Source: Ceratotherium simum simum (taxonomy: Eukaryota; Chordata; Mammalia; Perissodactyla; Rhinocerotidae). From it: a stretch of DNA of 64,000 bases. The notes beneath the pieces are model-generated. The model was not told the DNA's origin. It ran no database searches and saw only the letters and a list, made by a program, of their open reading frames with translations. A program made the translations under genes and the position numbers. The stretch covers positions 8,776,702-8,840,701 of the forward strand of contig NW_004454224.1 of NCBI RefSeq assembly GCF_000283155.1. The letters are read 5' to 3'. This document shows, in pieces, positions 31,000 to 41,499 of this stretch; position 1 is the stretch's first letter; every line of letters starts with the position of its first letter.

Positions 31000-31570
31000 G
31001 CTGGTGTGCTCATCTCTATTCTGCCCTGTGTACGGTGCGGGACGCCGGTTTTGCCCCTGCTGGGCTCTCTGCTTGGGATGCCTTTCTTTTTTTTTTTTTT
31101 AAAGATTTTATTTATTTTATTTTTTCCCCCCAAAGCCCCAGTGGACAGTTGTATGTCGTAGCTGCACATCCTTCTAGTTGCTGTATGTGGGACTCGGCCT
31201 CAGGATGAACGGAGAAGCGGTGCCTCGATGCGCACCCGGGATCCGAACCCGGGCCACCAGCATCGCAGCGCGCGCACTTAACCACCAAGCCACAGGGCCG
31301 GCCCTGGGATGCCTTTCTGTCCTTGTCAAAATTCTATTCATCCCTCGGAGCCCCCCCAAAAAAGACCTCCTCCTGGGCTCCCGTGGTGCGACACTCTGGA
31401 AGCAGCCTTCCCCTGCTGAACCCCTCTGTTAGTATCACCCTTCTTAAGAAACCCACCCGTTTTACACCCAGCAAAGGGCTGTGTGGGGGCTAACGTGCTC
31501 CCCGAAGCCAGGATTCCTGGGTCCTGGCCCAGAGCAGCTCTCTGGCAATATGTGTTGAATGAATGAGTGA
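31000..31570 (+). mobile_element. L2 LINE 3' region split by an ERE SINE
   Basis: Sense L2 words on both sides of the ERE at 31088-31304: GCTGGTGTGCTCATCTCTAT and GCTCTCTGCTTGGGATGCCT on the left, then CAAAATTCTATTCATCCCTC, AAGACCTCCTCCTGGGCTCC and the TGTGTTGAATGAATGAGTGA terminus on the right. Confidence 0.75.
31088..31304 (-). mobile_element. ERE SINE (ERE2-like, perissodactyl)
   Basis: tRNA-derived SINE in antisense: poly-T start, CCAAAGCCCCAGTGG, CGGGATCCGAACCCGGGCC (reverse of the B box GGTTCGGATCC), TTAACCACCAAGCCACAGGG and the GGCCGGCCC head. A 14-bp target-site duplication TGGGATGCCTTTCT flanks it (31074-31087 and 31305-31318). Restricted to Perissodactyla, so it dates after that lineage split. 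Confidence 0.95.
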
Positions 31571-31734
31571 GTGAAAGTCACGGACCCCAGTGTCCACTTT
31601 TCCCTGTAACCTGGTATGGCTGGAGCAGGGCTGAGGCCCAGGAAAGAGTCCCCTTGCCAGCTTCCCAGGCGGCCACTGCTCCTGGACTGGGCTGGGGCCT
31701 TTCCCAGACCAGGGTCCTGCTCCTGGAAACTCCT

Positions 31735-31825
31735 GCTTCTCCAGCTACAAGTTGTGTCACTTCACCTCTCTGGGCCTCAGTTTCCCCATCTGTGAAGTGG
31801 TTGTGGGGTTGCCATGAGACTGGCG
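31735..31825 (+). mobile_element. MIR SINE fragment
   Basis: CAAGTTGTGTCACTTCACCT, CTCTGGGCCTCAGTTTCCCC and ATCTGTGAAGTGG. Confidence 0.85.
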
Positions 31826-31849
31826 CCCTTTGTCAAGCAGGAGGCCCGA

Positions 31850-32330
31850 GGGTCAGGCGGGGCAGGAGACTGGGTGGCTTGCTCCGTCCTCCCTGGGGCC
31901 TGTGGGAGGTAAGACCAGGGGGGGCACGGATCGTTAGGGGGCCCCAAGTCCGGACTCGCCCAGGCCAGGCTGTGCGCAGGGGCTGGGAGGGGCGGGAGGC
32001 CTGGGAGGGGGCCTCACGGAGCCCCTCGACTTGCCCAGTGGCGCTTCCAGGTCCAGGCTCCGCAGCCTGAAGAGGCCGGAGCAGCAGAGGGGGCGGCCGG
32101 CTCCTGCGCTGGCCGACCGGTCGATGGGAAAACAAACGCGCTATTGACCGCTGCCGGCACTAAATCCTCCGGGTAGACAGATGATGGGAGCCCGGATCGA
32201 CTGCTGAACTCGGAGCTGCTCGGCCCTGCCCGCCGCAGCCCGGGGAGGGGGAGGCCGACAGCCGGGCCTCGCTCCATCCTCACCTGCCCTGGGATGGAGG
32301 GGCTGGTCCTGCACCCGTGGCACAGGTCGG
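31850..32330. other. GC-rich unique stretch with CpG-richer patch
   Basis: CpGs are frequent at 32035-32275 (GGCGGCCGG, CGACCGGTCGATGG) without repeat or credible exon. The patch could mark a weak CpG island. Confidence 0.4.
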
Positions 32331-32424
32331 GCCCTGGGGACAGCAGCCTGGTGGGTGGGGCCCTGGGGGGGGGGGTGCTATGGCCGAGGCTTTGGAAACC
32401 CAAAGCGCAGGAATCCCAGAAGCT

Positions 32425-32560
32425 AAAATTAGGAGGTCAGCTGATCTGCTCTTTTGTTTTTAATTAAAATAATTCCATAATGTCAGATAAATCCAAAAAA
32501 AATACATGTGGCATCTCTGTGAGTTATGGAGCGTAATGATAAACCACACGCTCTGAACCC
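32425..32560. promoter_or_regulatory. AT-rich island, candidate enhancer
   Basis: GTTTTTAATTAAAATAATTC, CATAATGTCAGATAAATCCA and GAGCGTAATGATAAACCAC directly before a MIR. Unique and TAAT-rich. Confidence 0.5.
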
Positions 32561-32574
32561 ACCACGCAAATTAA

Positions 32575-32795
32575 GCCCAGTGGTTAAATGCTCAGACTGC
32601 TGGGTTAACATACCAGCCGTCCCACTGCCTGCTGTGTGGCCCTGGGCACGTTACTTCACCTCTCTATGCCTTGGTCTCCATATCCATAAAATGGAGATAA
32701 TAAAGAGCACCCCCCCACCCCGGTGGTAGGGTTGTTCTGAGGATGAAATGAGTGAAGATTTCTAAAGCACTAGGAGTGCAGGAGGTACCTGCTCT
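32575..32795 (+). mobile_element. near full-length MIR
   Basis: Includes the 5' tRNA-like part (CCCAGTGGTTAAATGCTCAG), the core (GTTACTTCACCTCTCTATGC, ATCCATAAAATGGAGATAAT) and the 3' end (GGTAGGGTTGTTCTGAGGAT, GCACTAGGAGTGCAGGAGG). The most complete MIR in the window. Confidence 0.9.
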
Positions 32796-33361
32796 CGGAA
32801 TTTGGGGTTCATTTCTTCCTTGCTTCCTGTACAGCTTCACCCCACATGTGGCCTAGGGGGTCCCTCACTTGGCCTTCTGAGGGTCTGTGAACCCCAAGAC
32901 TCCCGTGTAACCTGAATGTCCAGGGGGGTTCATATTCCAGATTCTCAAGGTGAGCCCCTAAAAGTGAAGACCCCTGATCTGCTGCAACTGCTCCATTTTT
33001 GGAAGGGTCCTGTAGTCCAGAGAGGGTAGAGCCCCGTCCGTGGTCACCACAGGCAGAGCCGGCAGGCCCAGCTCCCGATGGCTCAGAGCCATTGATCCCT
33101 GCTCCAGCATGCCCAGCCACGTGCAGGGAGCCTGGGGAGGGGGCCGGAGACCCCCCACTGCACGTTCTGAGGGTCACAGGGCACCGTGCACAGACCCCCC
33201 AGGACGGCCTGATGCTGGGCACCTGCTGTGTGCTGATGCTGTCCAGTTGTGACTAATGGGCTGTCCCCTGGCTGTTGTCCGCCTCTGCAGATCCCCACTG
33301 CCCCTATGCCCCTCCTCGCTCCTCTCTGGGGCAGCCCAGGCCAGACCTGGGGTCCCAGAGA

Positions 33362-33480
33362 CCTGCTGTTGAACCCCATGTGCCACTTTCTGGCTTCCGC
33401 TCTGGCTAGGTTCCTTAGCGGCCCGGAGCCTGAGTTTGGGCATCCGGAAGACAGACAGCAGGAAACTGGGAGGTTTGGGG
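33362..33480 (+). mobile_element. diverged MIR
   Basis: TTGAACCCCATGTGCCACTT, TCTGGCTTCCGCTCTGG, TAGGTTCCTTAGCGGCCCGG and GAGCCTGAGTTTGGGCATCC. Confidence 0.5.
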
Positions 33481-33499
33481 AAGGATTAGCTGAGGTCAT

Positions 33500-33545
33500 C
33501 TGTGGCATTTATTAACCTATTAATTCAAAATTAGTGCCAGTTCGC
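33500..33545. promoter_or_regulatory. short AT-rich island
   Basis: GCATTTATTAACCTATTAAT then TCAAAATTAGTGCC, with three TAAT/ATTA cores in about 40 bp, abutting CpG-rich DNA. Confidence 0.4.
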
Positions 33546-33549
33546 TGCC

Positions 33550-34150
33550 ATGCCGAGGCCGCCCGGCCCTGGCCCAGGTACAGGAGGCGCAGCCCGGAGA
33601 CGCGCCGGGGCGCACATCTGCGGCTGGGCTGGCAGCCTGTGTGGTCTGGCGCGTCAGATGGTGTGCGAGTGCGTGTGTGCGTGTGGGTTCTCGCCTCCTA
33701 AACACACTCCTCAGGGAGTAAAAGCTGGGCCTCGGCAGGGGAAACACTGCAGCTTCCCTCGGAGAAGCCGGCGTCCAGCCCTGTGCTGGGGGAGCGGGGA
33801 CCCTACAGCCCCCAGAACCCTGCAGGGGCCAGAGCCGCCACTGGGACCTGGGTCTCGCCTGGCCACCTCTGGGCTCTGCGGTTGGAGGACTGGCTGGGCG
33901 GAGAGTATGGGAGGTGGCCGGATCCCTGACCCCGGGGTGCCTTGGAGGCCCAGGCATGAGGGAAAGGGGAGGCAGTCTGGCCAGCCGCCTCCATTCCCAG
34001 CACATCTGCACCTGGGGTGGCCTCTCAGTCCAGCCAGTCAGAGGGATGTTGCCGGAGGGAATATCCCCTCCTCACCCCAGCCTTGCCTCCTCCCAAGGAA
34101 GAGTCACCTAGAATGTCACAACTGTCACAACTATATGAAGCTGGCTCAGG
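33550..34150. other. GC-rich stretch, CpG-rich at left
   Basis: CpG-rich at 33550-33670 (CGCGCCGGGGCGCAC) and then ordinary GC-rich DNA. No repeat or credible exon. Confidence 0.45.
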
Positions 34151-34154
34151 GCAA

Positions 34155-34225
34155 TGGTCTCCTTTTATAATGGGGAAACTGAGGCACAGAGCGGGAAGGG
34201 CTTCCCCAAGGCCCCAGAATCTAGT
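34155..34225 (-). mobile_element. MIR core, antisense
   Basis: CTTTTATAATGGGGAAACTG then AGGCACAGAGCGGGAAGG. Confidence 0.65.
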
Positions 34226-34419
34226 TTGTGGGGTTCTTTCCTCTCTCTACCAGGATGTGAGGCTTATGAAGGAGGTTCCCTCACCTTTTCTCCCCCAAAC
34301 TCCTATGCATCCTTCAAGGCCCCAGCTCTGGGAGAATTTTCCTGACCTCTTGCCCTCTCACCTCTGAAGTTTGTAACAGTAGCTTTCTGTGCTGAGACCT
34401 AGTGGTGAGCCCCCTCACA

Positions 34420-34560
34420 GCATCCCACGGGACTCTCAGAGCAATCCTGGAAGGGAGGAACTGTCCTCATGTTATAGAGGAGGAAAGGAGCTCAGAGAGG
34501 TTGAATTTCTGGCCCAAGGTCACACAGCAAATAAGGGGTAGACAGCAATCCCTACAGCCT
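34420..34560 (-). mobile_element. MIR SINE, antisense
   Basis: CCTCATGTTATAGAGGAGGA, AAGGAGCTCAGAGAGGTTGA, CCAAGGTCACACAGCAAATA. Confidence 0.8.
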
Positions 34561-34569
34561 CCCTCTCTG

Positions 34570-35375
34570 TGTGCGCTCCATCACAGCTCTTCTCTCATCG
34601 CTGAACTGGGCTCTCCTCGAGGGAGGACCCACACCCTTCCAGCGCATCCAGATAGTTAGACCCCCTTTCTCCCAGAGGCCAGGCACCATTAAACTGCCCT
34701 GTGGGCCCCTGAGCCGCTGCCTGGGCCTGGGTGTCCCCAGGCTCGGGCTTCACTCGCAGCAAGCAAGTTATGGAATCAAATCACTCCCAAGTTCCTGGAG
34801 TGTGGGGCCTGGAAGGCTCTGGCTACCCCAGTGATCTCTGGCCTCACTTTGGGATCCTGAACACCTCCTTTTCCATCTGGGAGCCTCCTGTATAGTCAAG
34901 GAGATGCCCTTTGACCCTGGGGCCAAAGGGATTACTTCCTCATCAAATCATTTGGGCTCCTGACTTCCTCAGGGCTGAAAAGGGAGGTTTCAGATTCAAG
35001 ATCCTGCCCCAGCTGCCTGCAGGACAGAGGAAGGGTGTGGGGACAGGGGTCTTGGCCTTGGGGAGGCCTGGTCTCCACTGTGGCCCCAGGAGGCACTTTA
35101 TCCTCTCTGGGCCTCTTTCTTCTGCCCAGAGGCAATGGGAGGTGAGGCTGACCCCGCAGGGTAGCCTGAGGGTTTGAGGCCACTGAGACTGGACCAGCCT
35201 GGTCAATGCGTGCTGGCTCCACCCTCCCCGGGGATCCTGGGCCAGGTCTAGACAGGCTGGGACCTGTGTGGCCCGCCCTTGGCCCCGCCCTCCCAATGAC
35301 CCCGCATCACCCCATCTGATAGAACGGCCCTGCCCTGGGTGGCCCTCCTGGGTCTGAATCATTCCTGGGCACCAT
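34570..35375. other. GC-rich unique stretch, nothing recognised
   Basis: No repeat, island or credible exon. Confidence 0.45.
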
Positions 35376-35381
35376 CCGAAG

Positions 35382-35510
35382 CCTGGCACTTTAAATGCTT
35401 CATTTCTTTGGATCCATATTGTTCCCATCTTACAGATGCGGACACTGGGGCGCAGAGAGGCTAAGTAACTTGCCCAAAGCCACCCAGCTGGTAGGTGGCT
35501 GAGCCTCAGA
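35382..35510 (-). mobile_element. MIR SINE, antisense
   Basis: TTCCCATCTTACAGATGCGG, GCGCAGAGAGGCTAAGTAAC, TTGCCCAAAGCCACCCAGCT. Confidence 0.85.
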
Positions 35511-35589
35511 CAGGCTCATACCAAGGGTACAGGTGGAGGGAGATGGATGATCTGGCCCCGCTGCGACTTCCTCCCCTCTTGTCCCATTC

Positions 35590-36088
35590 CATCCTGATTT
35601 GAAGTGACAGCTCAGAGGTCCCTCTCCATGTTGTTCTCACTCCTTTTGGCTGATGCCCCCAGCCCACAACCAGAGGCATCTCCCTAAAATGCAGCCTGTC
35701 CCTCTGGTCACCTGCCCGGCCCTGGTGGGGCCACAGAGGGCCTCCACCTCTGGCCCCAGTGACATTCCCAGCTCCTGACCCATCACCCCTCCCCCACTCT
35801 CCCTCCGCTCCTCCGGAATAAGCCATGCCCCATGCTCCCTGCTCCCCTTCACCTCACCCTGCAGGTTTCTACTTCCTCTGCAAGGCCCTCTGACCCCTCA
35901 TCAGGGGCCCCCACTGGGTGCCTCCAGACCTTCCACCTCCTGGGTTAAAAGGCCCCCCTCCCTGCACCCTGGTTCAGCAGCTCCCAGGGCAGGACCTGAT
36001 CTGTCTCCAGGCCTAGAGCAGTGCCTGGCATATCAGAGGCCGGCCATGTGCTCTGGGTGAATGAATGAATGAGTGAATGAATGAATGT
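35590..36088 (+). mobile_element. L2 LINE 3' end
   Basis: Sense L2 through AAGTGACAGCTCAGAGGTCC, CTACTTCCTCTGCAAGGCCC and GAGCAGTGCCTGGCATATCA to the (GAAT)n terminus GTGAATGAATGAATGAGTGA. The (GAAT)n covers 36058-36086. Confidence 0.75.
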
Positions 36089-36089
36089 C

Positions 36090-36300
36090 TCCTCTGTCCT
36101 GGGCCCTTTGCTGGCACTGGGGATCTAGAGACGGCTGACTTTTTTGTCACCTGTCTAAGCTCTCAGCCAGTATCAGCTCATTTAATCCTCACAACAGCCT
36201 TGTTCAGTGGACACTATTATTATCCCCATTTTTCAGAGGAGGAAACTGAGGCACAGACAGGGAAGTGAAATCACCCAAGGTCACACAGCCAGGAAAATTC
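36090..36300 (-). mobile_element. MIR SINE, antisense, long
   Basis: Directly abuts the L2 terminus. Contains CAGCTCATTTAATCCTCACA, GGACACTATTATTATCCCCA, TTTTTCAGAGGAGGAAACTG and CCCAAGGTCACACAGCCAGG. Confidence 0.9.
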
Positions 36301-36535
36301 CTGGACCTTCCCTGTCTTCAGGAGCTGGAGGTCTGGTCCAGACAAACACTGGGATAACCTGGGTGGTTTGTGGCACCAGAGCAGAGGGTGTGACAGCTGC
36401 CCCAGGGATGCGAGGGGGCAGGACCCAGGGGGCAGGGCAGCCAGGATGGAGCTATTGTCTGTTGGCCACTCCCCCTTGAGCAGCTGGAAGGGCTGAGGCA
36501 GGGGGTGGAGAGGGACTTGCCCCAAGGAAATGGAC

Positions 36536-36716
36536 TTGCCAGATTTAGCAAATAAAAATACCAGATGCCCAGTTTGAATTTCCGAGACATAACCAATAAT
36601 TTTTGTAGTATAAGTATATCCGTGCAATAGTTGGGACTTATACCAAGAAAAAGTGTTTGTTGTTTGTCTGAAATACACATGTAAGTGGGTTCCTGCATTT
36701 TATCTGGCAGCCCTAC
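36536..36716. mobile_element. palindromic MITE-like element, 181 bp
   Basis: Two arms form an imperfect inverted repeat along the whole element: TTGCCAGATTTAGCAAATAA on the left pairs with TGCATTTTATCTGGCAGCCC on the right, and GTATAAGTATATCC with GGGACTTATACC near the centre. It resembles a widespread ancient mammalian palindromic DNA-transposon remnant whose catalogue name I cannot give with certainty. Confidence 0.7.
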
Positions 36717-36754
36717 GAAGAAGAAATAGAAGGGAGCCCAGGAAGTGAGAGCTG

Positions 36755-36840
36755 GGCTGTAATGTGAGATTACAGCCCATTCTACAGCCCGGAGACTGAG
36801 GCCCAGGACAGCCAGTCACAAGCCAGCGTGAAGGCAGGAT
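36755..36840 (-). mobile_element. diverged MIR core, antisense
   Basis: CAGCCCATTCTACAGCCCGG then AGACTGAGGCCCAGGACAGC. Confidence 0.55.
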
Positions 36841-37528
36841 GCGGGCTCTGCGCTCCCGTCCCTCCTGCTCAGGGGGTTGCCCGAGGAGCCAGGCCTGGGG
36901 ACACTGCCACCCCCACAGCTTAGCCCAGCTGCCCGTGTCCCTCTGCCAGCTGCTGCTTCGAGTCACAAACCATGTGGCCCTCGGTCTCCCCTCCAGCATC
37001 TCCCTCCACCATCCCTCCTCCTCACACTCCTGCCCTCGCTCGTCTCCTCGGCGTGGGGCTAAGACTTCCTCACGTGGAAGGGATCTGCATGGAGTGTATT
37101 TTCACAGCTGGGTTATCATCTCCTAAAAATAGGGCAGAGTGAGGGATGGGAGCTGTCGCCAGAGTGCGGGGAGTGAGGGAGGGGTCGGGGTGGGGTGAGG
37201 GGTCCACAGACCCCAGCGCAGTGCCCTGGACCCCAGGGGGACTCCCCTCTCACTGATGGGGGAGAAGCTGCTCTGTGCCTGAGGTCTGCAGAGCTGGGTC
37301 CGAGGCTCCTGGAGGAGCCCCCTGGACAGGCACCAGCCACAGCAGGCCGAGCGATTCACGTGCCCAACAGGTGTCCCTGCCGGCCGGGCACCCAGAAGCG
37401 TCTGCATCTGGGCGAGGTTGGGCCGTGCCTCGGGGAGGGATGTCTGGGAATCAGGGACCTTATCATAGGGCTGCCCTGCCCTCTCCTCCTCCTCTCCTCT
37501 GTTCTCCACTCTTTTAGCTTCTTGGTTT

Positions 37529-37729
37529 CTTCTTTTTTGTGTTTTTGGTGAGGAAGATTGGCCCTGAGCTAACATCCATGCCCGTCCTCCTCTATTTTAT
37601 ACGTGGGACGCCGCCACAGCATGGCTTGATGAGTGGTGCGTAGGTCCGCGCCCGGGATCTGAACCTGCGAACCCCGGGCCGCTGAAGCGGAGCGCACACA
37701 CTTAACCACTATGCCACAGGGCCGGCCAC
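37529..37729 (-). mobile_element. ERE SINE (third copy, older subfamily)
   Basis: Antisense ERE with AGATTGGCCCTGAGCTAACA, GTGGGACGCCGCCACAGCAT, GGCTTGATGAGTGGTGC, CACTTAACCACTATGCCACA and the GGGCCGGCC head. It has an insertion in the B-box region relative to the other two copies, marking a different subfamily. Target-site duplication AGCTTCTTGGTTT lies at 37516-37528 and 37730-37742. Confidence 0.93.
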
Positions 37730-37854
37730 AGCTTCTTGGTTTTTCAAGACCCATCAGCCTGGCCTCAGGATCCAGGTGCTGATGGGCATTTGTGGAGACG
37801 TGGCTGGGCTTCAGGCTGTGGACGGGAAGGTGGGGGGCACGGGGCTCCTCGTTC

Positions 37855-37962
37855 ACCACACACACACACACACACACACACGCTCAGCCCAGACACTGAC
37901 GGACACACAGACACTGATAGGCACACACTGACAGACACAGATGGACACACTCACGGAAACGC
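37855..37962. repeat. (CA)n followed by degenerate ACAC/TGAC repeats
   Basis: About 13 CA units (37855-37881), then imperfect units such as GACACTGACGGACACACAGA and CACACTGACAGACACAG up to about 37962. Confidence 0.85.
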
Positions 37963-38664
37963 TGCCATGCACACACCCACCTCTCCCCCTTGGTCTCTGG
38001 AGGCACAAACATTTATGCACAGGTCTGGGGGGTTCTAGCTGGTGTCACCTCTCATCACCGCACGGTCACCTAGCATTGGGCCGATATTGCCGAGGGAAGA
38101 CCCCCCGACCCCTGGCTGGTCCTCTGGCTGCCCAGGAGCCTGAGAAAGCTGCTGCTCGGCCACTTGGGCCAAGGGCCTCCGGTGGTGATGGTGGGCTTCA
38201 GGAGCCCAGGGCCCCCACAATGGTGGCAACAGCATATATGCTTAGACCCTGGGACCCTCTGTGGACTGTGGCCTGAAGCTGGCTGAGCCTCTGTGGGCCC
38301 AGCCTGGTCCCTCCTCAGCCGCGATGCCAGGGGCCATCCCCCGCCCCAGGCCTGTGAGTGGCCTGCCCCGTCCACAGCCATGCTCTTGGTCCACACGTAT
38401 GTATAGAGTGCCCTCTGTGTGTGCCTGGCGTGTGGGTCCTGGAGACAGTCCTTCCCTTCCTTTCTCGCGCCCAGTGCCCTGCCCAGCCCAGAGATGCTGG
38501 AAGAACGGGCCTTGCCCCTGGCCCAGAAGGACGTTGCCCTCAGAGGGAGATGGGCATGTGCGCTCTCTGCACAGGTCGGAAATGTGACCCCCGCCCCTGG
38601 CCTCTTCTCCAGCCCTAAGCCCCCCGCGCAGTCCCGTCTGCGTCCGGCGATGCTCTCAGGGGGC

Positions 38665-38785
38665 GAAGCGGACTTGGAATTACGGAATTACGATATTAAA
38701 TGCAGCTGCACCGAAACATGGCCTCAATCCAATTACACCAGGAAACAAGAGGAGCCGCTTAGGCTAATCTGGTTATTCCACCCCG
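38665..38785. promoter_or_regulatory. AT-rich island, candidate enhancer
   Basis: GGAATTACGGAATTACGATA, TTAAATGCAGCTGCACCG (with an E-box palindrome GCAGCTGC), CAATCCAATTACACC and GGCTAATCTGGTTATTCCAC. Unique, with a short tandem GGAATTAC pair. Confidence 0.5.
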
Positions 38786-39002
38786 GCCTCCCTTGGCAGC
38801 CTCGTTGGGATGCCCAGGAGGGGCAGCTGTCTGGGTGGGCAGCGGCGGGAGCACGGCCCTCTGCCCTACGGGGTCCCACAGGGCGGCCGCAGGACGGACT
38901 GCCCGTCTCCCGCGGCGAGCCACCAGCGCACGCGGCCCCTGCTGGCAGGGAAGCCGGGGGCTTCGGAGCTGCTCTCAGCTCCCAGCCCAGCGGGAGAGTC
39001 CT

Positions 39003-39375
39003 TCATCGATCACTCTACAGATATTGACTGAGCGCGGAGCTTCGAGGTGCCCTGGCCTGATCAGGGCAGGGGGACCCAGCGGGGAAGGGAGAGCCGGGGC
39101 TCTGCTCTCAGGGAGGGGACCCCAAGCTGGGGAGACAGGCCACGAGTGAATCGGAAAACGGTTCCAGATGGGGTGACGGCACTCTCTGAGGAGGTGATGC
39201 CGAGCAGAGGCCAGGCGTGGTTGGCTGTCGCGGCACAGCGAAGAGCGAGAACCCGGAGCGAGAGGGACTGGGCATAAAGGAAAGCCAGTGTGGCGGGGGT
39301 GGTGAGTGGGGGAGACCGAGGCCTGCGGACCCTGGTAAAGAACGCGGATCTGTTCTAAGGGGAGAGCTGTGATGG
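39003..39375 (-). mobile_element. L2 LINE, antisense
   Basis: TCATCGATCACTCTACAGAT then ATTGACTGAGCGCGGAGCTT, CTCTGCTCTCAGGGAGGGGA and CACTCTCTGAGGAGGTGATG follow antisense L2 from its terminus. Confidence 0.7.
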
Positions 39376-39684
39376 GGTTGGGGTTCCCAGAGGCTCTGGC
39401 TGCTGGGTGGACAGACGGTGGTGCGGGGCAGGGGGAGGCCGCTGCTGGCTCCAAGCAGAGGTGTGCGTAGAGTAGAGCAGTGTCGGAGGAGGAAGGGAGA
39501 GAACAGGTTGGGTTCAGCTGTTCTGAAAGGACTTGGTGGCGACTGTGTGTGGGGTGAGGGGGTCCAGGGAGGCCCCGCAGCCTCTCCCTGCTCCCGCCTG
39601 CATAGCCCGCCGGGGCGTGAGGGGCTTTACGATCAGAGGGGGCTCGTGCCTCCGAGCGCGGGCGCTGGGGATGCCTCTGGGAAT

Positions 39685-40300
39685 TAGACAGATGGGGGTC
39701 TGCCCTCCGGGAGTGATGATTAAAAGAGACAGATTTGCAGCTAAAGTTTATAGGCAAGAAGGGAGTAGCTATGAGGGGGGCCTGCAGGGGGGTAGTGGGG
39801 GTCAGAACCAAGATCCGAGGATGAGCAAGAGTCAGCCCGGCTAGCTGAGGGGAGGCGGGCATGGGAAGAGTGTCCCAACAGAGGGACCAGCAAGTGCAAA
39901 GTCTGGGAGGTGAGAGATTGTGGCTGTCACGGAACAGAGAGAAGTCCAGCGAGGCTGGACAGAGAGAGGGAGGGGACTGAGGTGGGAGATGGGCTGGACA
40001 GAGAGGCAGAGTCGGGGCCCAGAGGCCCTTGCAGGCTGGACTCAAAGCCTGTGGGAGCTGAGACCCCTGGAGGAAAGGGATAGGAGGAGGGGGTGGGGCT
40101 GGGGACAGGCAGGACTGGGCAGTGGATATGGTGTGTGTGTGGGGTGCAGCCTCAGGGGAAGTGGCGTGGGGGTGAGGAGGGAGAAGAAGGCACTTCCGTT
40201 TGGAGGCATAGCCAGGCCTGGAGGAGCGCATGGGCCTAAGCAAGGGGCACTAGGGAGCCAGTGAAAGTTCTTGAGTGAGGGAGTAACAAGACTATAGCCT
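39685..40300 (-). mobile_element. L2 LINE, antisense
   Basis: Further antisense L2: AACAGAGGGACCAGCAAGTG then CAAAGTCTGGGAGG, and GGGAGCCAGTGAAAGTTCTT then GAGTGAGGGAGTAACAAGAC. Probably the continuation of the preceding copy with a unique or diverged gap between. Confidence 0.65.
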
Positions 40301-40344
40301 GTCCTCAGTGGTAAATGAAGGAAGCAGGGTGGCATCTCGGGAAG

Positions 40345-40700
40345 TGCTGAAGTGACCCGGGTTCCAGCCTCAGCTCTGTTAGTTATTCACTTGAGACCTT
40401 GAGCAAGTTCCTTCCCCTCCCTGAGCTTGGGATATTTTTTCTTTATAAGCTGAATTCAAACTCAATTTTTTTTATTGAGATATAATTCACAAATGATAAA
40501 ATTCACCCTTTTAGAGTAGAATTCAGTGGTTTTTTCATATATTCACAAGGTTGTGCAACCATCGCTTCTATCTAATTCCAGAACATTTTCAGCACCCCAA
40601 AAGAAGTCTCAGGCTTGTCACCTGTAAAATGGGGACAAAAATAAGCGGCTGAGTCAAAGCGAGGTGGTGAGGGTTGAACAAGAGACAGCCTGTATAGTTA
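40345..40700 (+). mobile_element. MIR SINE interrupted by an L1 fragment
   Basis: Left part: GGGTTCCAGCCTCAGCTCTG, TTGAGCAAGTTCCTTCCCCT, CCCTGAGCTTGGG. Right part after the L1: CACCTGTAAAATGGGGACAA and GTGGTGAGGGTTGAAC. The two halves are collinear with one MIR. Confidence 0.8.
40466..40606 (-). mobile_element. 5'-truncated L1 fragment
   Basis: Poly-T followed by ATTGAGATATAATTCACAAA, AAATTCACCCTTTTAGAGTA, TCACAAGGTTGTGCAACCAT and TCTAATTCCAGAACATTTTC, the antisense of a mammalian L1M 3' UTR. It encodes nothing. Confidence 0.85.
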
Positions 40701-40709
40701 ACCAACAGA

Positions 40710-41400
40710 GGGTTCTGTTTATGATGCAGACATGGGCCTTCCCTGTGGGACCTCCCGCCCCCACACACCCACTGCACAGGCCAGGACTACTGAGGACCAC
40801 TTGGAACCAGGAGGGGGCATATAGGAAGCAGGAGAGGGCGGGAGGCCTCAGGGTGGATGCCGGGGTTGCTTTAGAGCCAGGCATGGCCCCCCACTACAGG
40901 GACAGGAGAACTCGGAGTAGGGAAGCTAAGGGGCATCGTGCGGTCTTCAGTGGGCGGTCACAGCATAGCCTGCAGGGGAGACCTTGAGGGTCCGCCGGCT
41001 CTCCTGAAATCCCCACACTGCCAGAATTACGTGACACTGTCGGAGTCTATCTAATGAAAGGACCCTCTGCCCTCTTCCTCCCGAAGGCTTGCACTTCATG
41101 ATCCTTTTTCAATCAGTTACCAGGAACTGGTTTCTCCCAGTGGCCCAGCTTGTCAGACACAGTTAAGGTCATGACAGCATGTGGTCCAGGAGCCTGGACC
41201 ACTCAGGGTGTGGACTGTGTCTGGTGTTTGTTTGGGCCCCATCAGTGCTTCTCCACTTGAACCCCACAGGTGAGGGCGTGGCTGAAGCCTGTTCCTAAGG
41301 AGGCTGGCTGCTTGGCACCCCCAACCTCAAGGTCCTGAGCTGAGCTGGACAGGCCTGTGCCTCCCCCCATCTTCCTCCTCCTCGGGCAGCCGAGGAGCCA
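40710..41400. other. unique stretch, nothing recognised
   Basis: Balanced composition around 41000-41170 but no identifiable repeat, dense motif cluster or exon. Confidence 0.4.
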
Positions 41401-41404
41401 GGGA

Positions 41405-41490
41405 GAGCACAGGGTCCATTCTCCCAGCCCACAGACGGGAAGACTGAGGCCACAGTTCCAGGGTCACTTGGTGGGGCTGGGGGTTCGACA
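41405..41490 (-). mobile_element. diverged MIR core, antisense
   Basis: CCATTCTCCCAGCCCACAGA then CGGGAAGACTGAGGCCACAG. Confidence 0.55.
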
Positions 41491-41499
41491 GTGGGGAGT

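Noticed and set aside
38975..40243. 422-codon minus-strand open frame, the longest in the window
   Set aside because: It runs through antisense L2 3' UTR remnants and GC-rich DNA, is Pro/Ser/Leu-rich without any domain, and is not splice-bounded. Chance opening is the simpler explanation.
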